A DNA stretch of 21,103 bases from an uncultured Clostridia bacterium (GCA_937880545.1 CALFKA010000266.1:1-21103), one strand, 5' to 3'; positions 1 through 7,480 are shown, counted from the first letter of the stretch. The notes: generated from the sequence alone by a model not told the origin. Program-made: numbers and translations.

Positions 1-345
1 GAACTCAGGTGGTCACTTCCAAAGTTCTCTTTTACCACTTCCATGGACTTGAGTGAAAAGCTAAAGAGCATGGGAATGGAAAGAGCCTTCAGCGACAAAG
101 CACAGTTCTCAGGGATCTCTGAGATCTCCACTCTGGTATCGAGCGTAATCCAAAAGACCTTTATCGATGTCAATGAAGAGGGTGTGGAAGCCACTGCTGC
201 CACTATTATTGATGTAGCCCCAACCAGCGCACCTCCTCAGGATCCGATTGACTTTGTCCTCGATCGACCCTTCCTATACACTCTGGAAAGTGACGAGGGC
301 GTCATCCTGTTCATTGGGGTTGTCAATAATCCTTCGTTGAAATAA
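1..345 (+). CDS. Serpin (serine protease inhibitor), C-terminal fragment
   Basis: The reading frame is open from base 1 and ends in TAA, giving the last 114 residues of a serpin; the rest lies off the contig. Visible family landmarks, in order: LPKFSF (strand before the last helices), the LKSMGMERAF and FSGIS motifs, the hinge NEEGVEATAAT, the reactive centre loop, then FVLDRPFLYTL and ILFIGVVNNP, which match the conserved serpin end. The alanine-rich hinge is the inhibitory type, so this should be a suicide inhibitor that traps a serine or cysteine protease. Counting from the hinge as in alpha-1-antitrypsin gives P4-P1' as V-A-P-T-S, so P1 would be Thr, which suggests an elastase- or subtilisin-like target (inference). 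Localisation cannot be judged because the N-terminus is missing. The ATG at 43 is internal, not the start. Confidence 0.93.
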   Translation, partial: ELRWSLPKFSFTTSMDLSEKLKSMGMERAFSDKAQFSGISEISTLVSSVIQKTFIDVNEEGVEATAATIIDVAPTSAPPQDPIDFVLDRPFLYTLESDEGVILFIGVVNNPSLK

Positions 346-346
346 G

Positions 347-375
347 TTGGTTAGACGTTCCGGCTTTGCTATAAT
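347..375 (+). promoter_or_regulatory. Sigma-A-type promoter for the lipoprotein gene
   Basis: TTGGTT at 347-352, a 17-bp spacer and a perfect TATAAT at 370-375 with an extended -10 TG at 367-368. It starts right after the serpin stop codon, so the lipoprotein can be transcribed independently. A GGAGG ribosome binding site follows at 393-397, five bases before the ATG at 402. Confidence 0.75.
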
Positions 376-401
376 GGGTTCATGAAAAGCCTGGAGGCAA
401 C

Positions 402-944
402 ATGAAAAAAATCTTGATCGTCCTATTTGCCCTGCTCCTCGTAGGTTGCAATCTCGTTGAAACCGTCTCACCAAAAGCTACTGCCACAACGCTGATGGAT
501 TCTCTGAAGTCTATGGATTTTGAGACGGCCAAGTCAGTGGCAGATGAAGAACTAAAGACAAAGATCGACGAACTGAAAGCTATGGCGGACAGAGATCCCG
601 CTTCCGGGGCAATGATCAAAAAAATACTGGGTATGTTTGACTATGAAATTCTCTCAGAGGACATGACGGATGACAGTGCTACGGTGACATTGAAAATCCG
701 TGGTCTTTCTAAAGAAGCCCTGCAGCAGATCAGTGACGATGTACTGCAGGCCGGCTTCTCCGTTACCGATCCTTCCAACACGGAAGAAATCTCCCGCGCT
801 GTCCAGAGTGCTATTGAAGCGATTGATCTTCAAAAACTGGAGAGATGGGACCGGGAGATAAAACTGAACCTTACAAAAGATGGCAATGAGTGGTTCTTTT
901 CCCAAGATACACTCAAGCGTTTGACAGACACACTTCTTCCATAG
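402..944 (+). CDS. Small secreted lipoprotein of unknown function
   Basis: The 180-residue product starts with MKKILIVLFALLLVGC, a short lipoprotein signal peptide with lipobox LVGC, so Cys16 is the probable lipidated residue and the protein should sit on the outer face of the cytoplasmic membrane. The mature part is charged and helical at first (about residues 27-75), then shows alternating strands (YEILSEDMTDDSATVTLKIRG, and near the end EIKLNLTKDGNEWFFSQDTL). That pattern resembles small NTF2/SnoaL-like lipoproteins of the DUF4878/DUF5105 kind, but the resemblance is by eye only and no family is assigned. It has its own promoter and a terminator directly after the stop, so it is probably monocistronic. 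No catalytic motif is visible. Confidence 0.88.
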   Translation: MKKILIVLFALLLVGCNLVETVSPKATATTLMDSLKSMDFETAKSVADEELKTKIDELKAMADRDPASGAMIKKILGMFDYEILSEDMTDDSATVTLKIRGLSKEALQQISDDVLQAGFSVTDPSNTEEISRAVQSAIEAIDLQKLERWDREIKLNLTKDGNEWFFSQDTLKRLTDTLLP

Positions 945-947
945 AAA

Positions 948-977
948 AAGCTGCTTTTATGAGCAGCTTCTTTTTTT
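948..977. terminator. Bidirectional intrinsic terminator between lipoprotein and MFS genes
   Basis: Perfect 8-bp stem AAGCTGCT (948-955) / AGCAGCTT (962-969) with a 6-base loop, followed by C and seven T on the plus strand; read from the minus strand the stem is followed by a run of T as well. It lies between two convergent stop codons (944 and 976), so it serves both genes. Confidence 0.9.
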
Positions 978-2220
978 ATTCCGATACCACTGTTTCTTCC
1001 GGCACTCTCACTGCCTCATAGACTGTTTTATTATCCTGTGTCGGCACAAAGATCAGAGAAAAAATCGTTACCAAAACGAGAGACCCAAGGATGACGACAA
1101 CCGTTCGATAGCTAAGCATTTCTCCCAGCCAGCCCGCCAAGAACTGAAACAGAATAATCGATAGCGAGAAATAGGTTTCCGTCAGGGCATTGACCCTGGC
1201 TCTCATCTCTCTGGGCAGATAACTCTGTACGGCGGCTTCTCGTATCGTGGCAGAGGACACCCCTAAAATACCGCAGACAAATCTTCCTACAAGCATGAGC
1301 GGGTAGGGCAGAAACAGCATGCTCATGTCAATTGACTCATAGACAGTGTAGACAAACTTCGTAAAACCATATCTTTTCTTCGGAGGAACTTCTATTCGGT
1401 ATTGGAGGACGCCTCCGATCGCCCTTCCCAGCGTCTCTGCCGAGCGCAGGAAACCAAAGAGTGTCACCCCGAGGGCGGCGGTCGTCTGGAAGTATGCCTG
1501 ATACATGAGCCAGTTCCCCATGGAGACCCCATTGGAAACACCCAGGTACGTGTAGATGTTGCGCAGTCCCTTCTCATCTTTAACAAAGACAAAGCCGCTT
1601 TTCAGTTCGTGAAGATAGGACGTCAGCGTCAAAGTGCCGTTTGCCTTTGGCATATCTCCCGAGATATAGATTTTAAAACCGGCGGATAAGAGGAGCATGA
1701 TACCCATGAAGACAAAGATCCGATCGATCGGCACTGTCTGATAAAGAAAAGCAGCGACCGGCGCCATCACGATCATCACTGTCGGGTAGATGGTCGAGCT
1801 GACGGCATACCCTTTTTGCTCAAGGCCGGGTGTGATGAGGTCCGGATACCATGCGCTGAACGCCAAGCGGTAGATAAGACTCAACAGTCCCAAAACCAGC
1901 ATCATAACCATATAAACAGAAAAGGAGAACTCTCTCCTGGCGACGGTAAAACCGGCAATGAGGAAAAGAATGGCCATCAGAATATCGATGGAGACCACGA
2001 TAGGTTTTTTCTTCGCTCGATCGATTAATGGAGCGATCAGAACCGATAACAGGATATCCGGGACAAATCCTGCAATAAACAAAAGAGCAGACAAAAAAGT
2101 CGAGCCGGTCTCGTCAAAGACGAGAAGGCTCACCGGAAGGCTGATAGCCTCTCCCCCAATAGCCGAGACGATGGTCCCGGCTGTAATGAGCGAAAAATCT
2201 TTTGTCCAGAGTCGCTTCAT
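976..2220 (-). CDS. MFS transporter, drug-efflux (DHA3) type
   Basis: A 414-residue protein with about twelve hydrophobic segments, the standard size for the major facilitator superfamily. The N-terminus (MKRLWTKDFSLITAGTIVSAIGG) followed by the loop LIAPLIDRAKKKPIVVSID after TM2, which resembles MFS motif A, places it near the DHA3 group of proton-driven exporters related to macrolide efflux proteins. A long hydrophilic stretch in the middle (around GDMPKANGTLTLTSYLHELKSG) is the usual six-plus-six linker. The substrate cannot be read from sequence. The ATG at 2220 has a GGAGG at 2225-2229, four bases away. It lies downstream of cassette A in the same direction, but after a 198-bp gap with its own promoter candidate, so it is probably separate. 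Drug export is a family default, not shown here. Confidence 0.85.
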   Translation of the reverse strand: MKRLWTKDFSLITAGTIVSAIGGEAISLPVSLLVFDETGSTFLSALLFIAGFVPDILLSVLIAPLIDRAKKKPIVVSIDILMAILFLIAGFTVARREFSFSVYMVMMLVLGLLSLIYRLAFSAWYPDLITPGLEQKGYAVSSTIYPTVMIVMAPVAAFLYQTVPIDRIFVFMGIMLLLSAGFKIYISGDMPKANGTLTLTSYLHELKSGFVFVKDEKGLRNIYTYLGVSNGVSMGNWLMYQAYFQTTAALGVTLFGFLRSAETLGRAIGGVLQYRIEVPPKKRYGFTKFVYTVYESIDMSMLFLPYPLMLVGRFVCGILGVSSATIREAAVQSYLPREMRARVNALTETYFSLSIILFQFLAGWLGEMLSYRTVVVILGSLVLVTIFSLIFVPTQDNKTVYEAVRVPEETVVSE

Positions 2221-2238
2221 ACTTCCTCCGCTCTGTTC

Positions 2239-2267
2239 ATTTTCAATGAGTTTCTTTTATTTGTCAA
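2239..2267 (-). promoter_or_regulatory. Candidate promoter for the MFS gene
   Basis: On the minus strand TTGACA (2262-2267) is followed after 17 bp by GAAAAT (2239-2244), a perfect -35 with a 4/6 -10. Transcription would start about 10 bases before the GGAGG, giving a very short leader. A small inverted repeat AGGTC-TCAT-GACCT lies just upstream at 2279-2292 and could bind a repressor. Confidence 0.45.
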
Positions 2268-2353
2268 TCACTCTATTAAGGTCTCATGACCTCTCATTTC
2301 AACTGCAAAACCCATGCAATATCCGGACTTTATGAGACGATCCCAGATGTCAA

Positions 2354-2381
2354 ACAACCCCCGTTTCCATACAGGGGTTGT
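2354..2381 (-). terminator. Hairpin after cassette A, weak terminator candidate
   Basis: ACAACCCC (2354-2361) and GGGGTTGT (2374-2381) form a perfect 8-bp stem with a 12-base loop, 38 bases beyond the stop codon of the GGT-like gene. On the minus strand only TTTG follows, so it lacks a good U tract; it may instead protect the mRNA 3' end or act with a factor. Confidence 0.4.
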
Positions 2382-2418
2382 CCGATACAACTTTTTAGAG
2401 AGTTACTGTCTCGAATTA

Positions 2419-4035
2419 TTACCAGACGGCAATGGTGCCATCTGTACGAGGTTCAGTTGCACCGACGAGGGAACCATTATTGTTGCGCCAGATGATCTGT
2501 CCTCGCCCAAAGTCGGTTTGATTAAACATGGGAATGACTTCATGACCCATAGCCGCCAGTTCTGCGGCGATATAGTCAGGCACGCTGTATTCCAGCTGTA
2601 CCTTCTTCTCTCCCACCCACTGAAAACGAGGCGCATCTAAGGCGTCCTGAGGATTCATGCCGTAATCCACTGTGTTCACCACGACCTGCACATGCCCCTG
2701 AGGTTGCATGAAACCACCCATTACGCCAAAAGGCCCGACGGCTTTTCCATCTCTTGTCAAAAAGCCGGGGATAATCGTGTGGTATGGTCGCTTGCCGGGT
2801 TCTAGGCAGTTATCATGATCGGGCTCAAGCGAGAAGTTGGCCCCCCTGTCCTGAAGACTGATTCCTGTTCCGGGCACAACCAGACCGGAGCCGAAGCGGT
2901 TGTAGTTGCTCTGAATCAGGGAGACCATGTTTCCTTCTCCATCGGCCGTGCACAGATAGACCGTACCTCCGCTACGCGGGTCACCTGACTCGGGAAGAAT
3001 CGCGCTCTTTCCGATAAGGCGCATACGTTCTTCTGCATAGACGTCCGAGAGAAGATCATCTACTGTGACCGTCATCTTCTGCGGATCAGTAATATATCTC
3101 TGCCCGTCGACGAAGGCTAATTTGATGGCTTCGATCATCTTGTGATAGGTGTCGGATGTTTCTCTTGCGGAAAGCTCCATTTTCTTCAGGATGTTGAGAG
3201 CCATCAGCGCGACGATGCCGTGACCATTGGGTGGAATCTCGTGGACGTCATAGCCTTTGTAGTTGACGGAGATCGGCTCCACCCACTCCGGCGCAAAAGC
3301 TTCCAGGTCCTTTGCTCGGAGATAGCCTCCGATGCTGACCATGAAGTCATCGATTTTCTGTGCAAGATTGCCGCGGTAGAAACTCTCTGCTCCCGTCTCT
3401 GCGATCTCCCGCAGAGTCCTGGCATGATCCGGCAGGCGGACAAGTTCTCCTGGCCCCGGACAGATACCATCTTTTGTAAAAGTGTCAAAGATGTGGCGAA
3501 AAGGACCATCCGTCAGTCCATCGTCCATATAAAAGCCCATGGCTTCGTTCCACAAAAAAGCATTCTTTGTCGTGACAGCAAATCCGTTCTCCGCCAAATC
3601 GATCGCCGGCGCCAGATTTTCACTGAACGTTTTCCTGCCGAAGCGGCGAACCATTTCTTTCCATCCACCGGGAGCACCAGGCACCGTCACCGGAACGGCA
3701 CCATAAAATGGCATGACCTTGTAGCCTTGACGCAGCACCTCTTCGCGCGTAAGAAGCATGGGAGCTCGCCCGCTGGCATTGAGTCCATGGAGCTTCCCAC
3801 CTGACCATATCAGGGCAAAGTTGTCGGAACCGATGCCGTTTGAGGAAGGCTCAACGACGGTCAGCGCAGCAGCTGTAGCAACTGCGGCATCGATGGCATT
3901 GCCGCCCTGCTTTAGCACATCCAGTCCAGCTTGTGCAGCAACAGGGGTAGAGGTAGCCACCATGCCTCGGTAGCCATAGACGACAAAACGGCGTGAAGGA
4001 TAGTGATAGCGGTATGAATTGAAATTCTCTTTCAC
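2419..4035 (-). CDS. GGT-fold Ntn hydrolase, cassette A (gamma-glutamyltransferase family, YwrD/HpxW-like)
   Basis: The 538-residue protein has the layout of an autoprocessing N-terminal nucleophile hydrolase: a large-subunit part with QGGNAIDAAVATAAALTVVEP (about 43-63), then the cleavage site before Thr358 in SGGTVYLC, and a small-subunit part with GNMVSLIQSNY, GSGLVVPGTG, KRPYHTIIP and the oxyanion GG at 440-441. There is no signal peptide, unlike periplasmic Ggt, so it should be cytoplasmic like YwrD. By hand alignment to E. coli Ggt, Thr391 is kept but R114, N411, Q430, D433, S462 and S463 correspond to Ser88, Tyr378, Arg397, Asn400, His419 and Thr420. The substrate is therefore probably not glutathione; other amides (oxamate for HpxW) are possible. 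The start is GTG with AAGGAAG upstream. It is 18 bp behind its transporter and paralogous to the gene at 16691-18307. Confidence 0.9.
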   Translation of the reverse strand: MKENFNSYRYHYPSRRFVVYGYRGMVATSTPVAAQAGLDVLKQGGNAIDAAVATAAALTVVEPSSNGIGSDNFALIWSGGKLHGLNASGRAPMLLTREEVLRQGYKVMPFYGAVPVTVPGAPGGWKEMVRRFGRKTFSENLAPAIDLAENGFAVTTKNAFLWNEAMGFYMDDGLTDGPFRHIFDTFTKDGICPGPGELVRLPDHARTLREIAETGAESFYRGNLAQKIDDFMVSIGGYLRAKDLEAFAPEWVEPISVNYKGYDVHEIPPNGHGIVALMALNILKKMELSARETSDTYHKMIEAIKLAFVDGQRYITDPQKMTVTVDDLLSDVYAEERMRLIGKSAILPESGDPRSGGTVYLCTADGEGNMVSLIQSNYNRFGSGLVVPGTGISLQDRGANFSLEPDHDNCLEPGKRPYHTIIPGFLTRDGKAVGPFGVMGGFMQPQGHVQVVVNTVDYGMNPQDALDAPRFQWVGEKKVQLEYSVPDYIAAELAAMGHEVIPMFNQTDFGRGQIIWRNNNGSLVGATEPRTDGTIAVW

Positions 4036-4053
4036 ATTTCTTCCTTTCAGTAC

Positions 4054-5235
4054 CTACAGCAATGTGGCGGCAATACCGGCGACAACGATAGACAAAGAAG
4101 TGACAGAGACAAAGTTCGAAATGATATACGCCGGCATCAGACGGTTGAGAACCACTTTTTTCTCATCTTCTGTCTCTGTCGAGGCATTGGCTACTTCGTT
4201 GACAACCAGGTAGTTTGCAGGGAAGCCTAAGAGCTGAATGACAGAGATACCGAAGGCAAGATTGCGGTGACCGACGATCTTCCACGTCGGCAGTATATAG
4301 GTAAAGACGAATAGACCAATCATGACAGCGGCGAAGATTGCCACAGTCTGTACTGCCAGAGTGATAAGATCACTGATCTGAATATTTGCCAGCGAAGGAA
4401 TGAGGCTTGAAAAGACAACAGCATTGATAAATCCAGAGGCCAGAGCGCGGTCAAGAATATTGTTGGGGACAAGTCCTGTATGAGCGGCGAGGATGCCAAG
4501 CAACAGGGACCAGATGGAGTAGTTGATCTGGGGAACCAGCGTTCCCAGAGATGTAGCGAGCCAGGCTCCGACACCAGTAATAGCAATACAGACAAAGGGG
4601 GTGTAGAACTTCTGATGTCTTCTCCAGAAACGATCTTTCTGCACTTCTTCTTCGCTCTGTGTCGCTTTGAGAAATTCCGGTCGGAGCTCTCCTTTTTCCA
4701 GATCGGAGTGGTACTCCTTCAGGATTTCTTTGGCTTCCCGCAGACCAAAGGCGGAAGCAAAGGGTGTTCCGACAAATTTCTGAACAGCAAAGACAATCGT
4801 GCCGAGCGATGCTGCCAGGGCAAAGCCTTTTTCCATGGCTGCTTTTGTCATGATCTGTGTGGCCACGATGCCTCCGTTGATGATGGGTGCAGAGACGATG
4901 GCATTCTCACGGCCGATAAAGAAGCTGACGAGGAATACCATAGTAACGGCAACGACCATGGAGATCAAAGCCATGACGACGGTTCTCCACTCTTTTTTCA
5001 GTTGGTCGATCTCGATCATGGTTCCCATGTGGAAGACAATATAAGTAGCGGAGAAAGATCCGATCTGTGTCAATCCGGCCTGACTGATAATGTCGGGCGG
5101 GAAGATCTTCAGCAGGAAGCCGAGTAAAAAGAGCATCAGTGCGATGAAGACAGAGGACAACCTGGCTTTGGTGACAACGCTTAAGATGTCACCGATAGCA
5201 AATAGTAAAAATGAAACCATCAGCCAAAAAAACAT
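4054..5235 (-). CDS. Multipass membrane transporter of unrecognised family, cassette A
   Basis: A 393-residue, strongly hydrophobic protein with roughly ten membrane segments and one hydrophilic loop (about 165-210, rich in E and K, ending in WRRHQKFYTPF). Likely functional signatures, because they also occur in the paralogue at 18329-19513: INGG.ATQIMT.AAM.KGF (first half), FAVQKFVGT, and near the end NLAFGISVIQLLGFPA followed by VVNEVA. The two-half arrangement recalls ESS/GltS-type carriers, but I do not recognise the family and this link is a guess. It sits 22 bp after the formamidase gene and 18 bp before the GGT-fold hydrolase, so it most likely imports the substrate of that enzyme. The ATG at 5235 has AAAGGAGAAGA just upstream. 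Direction of transport and coupling ion are unknown. Confidence 0.8.
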   Translation of the reverse strand: MFFWLMVSFLLFAIGDILSVVTKARLSSVFIALMLFLLGFLLKIFPPDIISQAGLTQIGSFSATYIVFHMGTMIEIDQLKKEWRTVVMALISMVVAVTMVFLVSFFIGRENAIVSAPIINGGIVATQIMTKAAMEKGFALAASLGTIVFAVQKFVGTPFASAFGLREAKEILKEYHSDLEKGELRPEFLKATQSEEEVQKDRFWRRHQKFYTPFVCIAITGVGAWLATSLGTLVPQINYSIWSLLLGILAAHTGLVPNNILDRALASGFINAVVFSSLIPSLANIQISDLITLAVQTVAIFAAVMIGLFVFTYILPTWKIVGHRNLAFGISVIQLLGFPANYLVVNEVANASTETEDEKKVVLNRLMPAYIISNFVSVTSLSIVVAGIAATLL

Positions 5236-5257
5236 TTTCTTCTCCTTTTGTGTTTAT

Positions 5258-6160
5258 TTACGGAAGTTTGAAGCCATAGTGCTCGAGGAGTTCTAAGGGG
5301 AATTCCATACGGGCGGTTTTGAGAGGATCCACGATCTGACTGATTCTCAGCTCCCCCTTTACGGAGAGCAGCATCCCCGCTTCTTCCGGTCCGAGGCTCG
5401 TGTGGGCAAGCATCAACTCCATCATCTGATGCGCCGCATGCAGCGCCGCATCGTCGAGAAGTTCTGAAGAAGCAATCGTCATGATATCAGATCCTTCCAC
5501 GAGCAATGGGAGAGGAAGATCGATTCCCTTGACGACATCGACCAGTACGCGGACACGTCCCGAGATTTCGATCCCGCAGAACAGCACTTCCCCATCGGCC
5601 ATCAGGGCGTGCAGATCTCCCATCGCAAGAAGAGCGCCATCGACATGTACCGGCAAATAGAGCACGGAGCCCGCTATGATCCGCTTCGTGTCCATATTGC
5701 CTCCGTGCATATCAGGAGTCCCCGTAGAGATATCTGTGCCTAGTGGCGGAGCCGTTCCAATGACACCGATCATCGGTCGAGTGTCAAATATGAGTGTGTC
5801 CGAAAACTGTGCTTTGCCGTCTTTGACTGGGATGATTCGGGTCTGTTCTTCTTTCAAAAACTTGCCGAGTGCTCCCTCTCCCGGTAGAGACGTCATCACT
5901 CCCTGATCAGCGACTTCAATATCAAGGATGCTGACTTTCAGCGTGTCACCTGCCTTCGCTTCTTTTACAAAAAGCGGCCCTGTCGCAGGATTGATGTGGT
6001 TCCAGTCAATGTCCGTCAGAAGATCCGTGGGCTTGGTGATCTGATCCTGAAAACAGTCCGCTGTCTCAAAAACCACTTCACTCCCACTGGGGACCTCAAG
6101 AACCGGCACATTTGCCGCTGACATAGCGTAGATAACCTGGTTGGACTTTATGGTATACAT
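5258..6160 (-). CDS. Acetamidase/formamidase family amidohydrolase
   Basis: A 300-residue soluble enzyme of the FmdA/AmdA family, which hydrolyses short amides (formamide or acetamide) to ammonia and the acid in the cytoplasm. Family marks are in order: DWNHINPATGPLFV (52-65), the D-I-E region at 80-82, GDLHALMADGE (181-191) and the metal-site motif HGGNMDTK (152-159). It is the first gene of cassette A, followed by the transporter (22 bp gap) and GGT-fold hydrolase, and is divergent from a LysR gene. That arrangement suggests an induced amide-degrading operon. The ATG at 6160 follows AGGAGGAG, and a stable hairpin lies just upstream of that site. The family also has members acting on other small amides, so the exact substrate is open. 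Confidence 0.9.
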   Translation of the reverse strand: MYTIKSNQVIYAMSAANVPVLEVPSGSEVVFETADCFQDQITKPTDLLTDIDWNHINPATGPLFVKEAKAGDTLKVSILDIEVADQGVMTSLPGEGALGKFLKEEQTRIIPVKDGKAQFSDTLIFDTRPMIGVIGTAPPLGTDISTGTPDMHGGNMDTKRIIAGSVLYLPVHVDGALLAMGDLHALMADGEVLFCGIEISGRVRVLVDVVKGIDLPLPLLVEGSDIMTIASSELLDDAALHAAHQMMELMLAHTSLGPEEAGMLLSVKGELRISQIVDPLKTARMEFPLELLEHYGFKLP

Positions 6161-6183
6161 TTCCCAGCTCCTCCTGTGTTTTT

Positions 6184-6207
6184 GCCTCCGGGGATATTGG
6201 CGGAGGC
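6184..6207 (-). promoter_or_regulatory. Hairpin in the 5' leader of the formamidase operon
   Basis: Perfect 7-bp GC-rich stem GCCTCCG (6184-6190) / CGGAGGC (6201-6207) with a 10-base loop, about 24 bases upstream of the start codon and just before the true AGGAGGAG site. The GCCTCC arm could pair with either the hairpin GGAGGC or the ribosome binding site, so it may control translation. No T run follows, so it is not a terminator. Confidence 0.55.
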
Positions 6208-6314
6208 TGTACCCATAAAAATTGACACACTTGCCTCAGTACAGAGACAGGTAGACAGGGTCGCTTTATTAATTAATCTTAATCAAGTTAATGCTGTTCG
6301 TCCAATACAAATAT

Positions 6315-6338
6315 TGCATGACGTATTCATATCATGCA
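6315..6338. promoter_or_regulatory. Candidate LysR operator
   Basis: Perfect 7-bp inverted repeat TGCATGA (6315-6321) / TCATGCA (6332-6338), 10-bp spacer, in the AT-rich 270-bp gap between the divergent formamidase and LysR genes. LysR regulators typically bind a dyad of this size in the shared region and control both directions. Assignment is by position and symmetry only. Confidence 0.5.
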
Positions 6339-6379
6339 TATTATTTCGTTGACGACACATATCTTCCTCGTTTGACAAG

Positions 6380-6388
6380 TGATATAAT
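6380..6388 (+). promoter_or_regulatory. Extended -10 promoter for the LysR gene
   Basis: TGA-TATAAT at 6380-6388 is a perfect extended -10 box 42 bases before the LysR ATG. No good -35 is seen at 16-18 bp spacing; a TTGACA at 6372 is too close. The LysR operator candidate lies 42 bp upstream of this box, compatible with autoregulation. Confidence 0.55.
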
Positions 6389-6430
6389 CAAAAATAAGTG
6401 ATCACTCCACCCAAAAAAACGAGGTCTATT

Positions 6431-7315
6431 ATGGAACTCCTTCAACTGCGCAGATTTGTCGCAGTAGCTGAACAGAGAAACATATCAAAAGCCGCCCGAG
6501 AACTCTCCATCTCCCAGCCGGCTCTCAGCCGGTCAGTCCACGCATTAGAAGAGGAAGTGGGTACTGCCCTGTTTCTGCGCACGGCACAGGGACTGAATCT
6601 TACAAAAGCCGGATCGGTCCTTCTTCGCCAGGCGCGAGAGATGTTGGCCATTGAAACGCGCGCACTTCAAGAGATCATCTCCGTGGCCAATGAAGAATAT
6701 ACGATTCAGATTATTGTCCGCTGTATCGAGAAGTTTCTGATGGATGTGCTTAACACCTATCTAAGTCTTCATCCGCACATCAGTTTTAGTATTCTCCAAA
6801 ATGATGATATCGCGCTCCAAAAGCAGCAATATGATCTCATCATCGCAGGACCCCTCTCGGACGAAACCGGATTTACTCGCCACAAACTCCTGACAGAGCG
6901 CATCCTATGCGCACTCCCCCAGGAACATGTCTTTGCTACACAGGAGCAACTGACACTTGAGCAATTTAAGTCTTTCTCCTTGATTCAGTTTGGAGGTCGT
7001 CGTCAGATCCAATGGTTCATGAAGTACCAGATGCTTGAGCGAGGTATCGATCTCACTCCAAAGATCATCTGCGACGATGTCAGAACGGGTTGCAATCTGG
7101 TCGCCTCCGGGCTCGGTGTTCTGTTGATCCCGGAATACGCCATCGACATCCAAGTCACACCAAAGATCTGCTTACTCCCCGTGGAAGGGCTCGAGATCAG
7201 CCGAGATGCTTTTTTATACCGCAGAGCGAGTGTGCGCCTCCCTGATCAGGTGGAGCACTTTGCACACTTTGTCATCAGCTATTTTAAGAAGCTCGGTTTA
7301 TCCGATCCATCATGA
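6431..7315 (+). CDS. LysR-type transcriptional regulator
   Basis: A 294-residue LysR protein. Residues 1-60 hold the winged helix-turn-helix (MELLQLRRFVAVAEQRNISK then AARELSISQPALSRSVHALE, and LFLRTAQGLNLTKAG); the rest is the two-lobed effector-binding domain, in which VRTGCNLVASGLGVLLIPEYA is the usual C-terminal lobe motif. It should bind a small-molecule inducer and control the divergent formamidase-transporter-hydrolase operon. The start is taken at the ATG at 6431, which matches the normal family N-terminus and has GAGG at 6421-6424; a GTG eleven codons upstream in the same frame has no support. A terminator follows the stop directly, so the gene is alone in its transcript. The inducer is unknown. 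Confidence 0.93.
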   Translation: MELLQLRRFVAVAEQRNISKAARELSISQPALSRSVHALEEEVGTALFLRTAQGLNLTKAGSVLLRQAREMLAIETRALQEIISVANEEYTIQIIVRCIEKFLMDVLNTYLSLHPHISFSILQNDDIALQKQQYDLIIAGPLSDETGFTRHKLLTERILCALPQEHVFATQEQLTLEQFKSFSLIQFGGRRQIQWFMKYQMLERGIDLTPKIICDDVRTGCNLVASGLGVLLIPEYAIDIQVTPKICLLPVEGLEISRDAFLYRRASVRLPDQVEHFAHFVISYFKKLGLSDPS

Positions 7316-7321
7316 TACTTC

Positions 7322-7346
7322 GAGGCGGTTTTACTGCCTCTTTTTT
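7322..7346 (+). terminator. Intrinsic terminator of the LysR gene
   Basis: GAGGCGG (7322-7328) pairs with CTGCCTC (7334-7340), with one G-T pair and a 5-base loop, followed by six T at 7341-7346. It begins seven bases past the LysR stop. Confidence 0.88.
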
Positions 7347-7364
7347 CTTGGGTAGACTTTGTAT

Positions 7365-7393
7365 TTGGGTTCGCCGCATAACACTGCTATAAT
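7365..7393 (+). promoter_or_regulatory. Sigma-A-type promoter for the HAD gene
   Basis: TTGGGT (7365-7370), 17-bp spacer, TATAAT (7388-7393) with extended -10 TG at 7385-7386. The box TGCTATAATGG is the same as in the lipoprotein promoter at 370. It implies an untranslated leader of about 80 bases. Confidence 0.65.
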
Positions 7394-7415
7394 GGTCACG
7401 GAATTGAAAAACATT

Positions 7416-7443
7416 CGAGGGGAACCTCGTCGTCGTTTACGAG
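7416..7443 (+). promoter_or_regulatory. Structured leader with mutually exclusive hairpins
   Basis: CGAGG (7416-7420) and CCTCG (7425-7429) form a stem capped by GGAA, a GNRA-type tetraloop. The second arm, read as CTCGT (7426-7430), can instead pair with ACGAG (7439-7443). Only one of the two can form at a time. No known riboswitch class was recognised. Confidence 0.4.
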
Positions 7444-7480
7444 AAGTTTTCTTACAAATAAACGATAGATTTGGAAAGAG

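Noticed and set aside
43..345. A complete 100-residue small protein starting at ATG 43
   Set aside because: The frame is open to base 1 and the residues before ATG 43 (LPKFSF) are conserved serpin sequence, so it is a truncated serpin.
3142..3804. 220-residue plus-strand frame inside the cassette A hydrolase
   Set aside because: Antisense shadow of a clear GGT-fold gene; no ribosome site and no recognisable motif.
6372..6388. TTGACA at 6372 paired with TATAAT at 6383 as a normal promoter
   Set aside because: Only 5 bp separate them; the TATAAT is better read as an extended -10 box.
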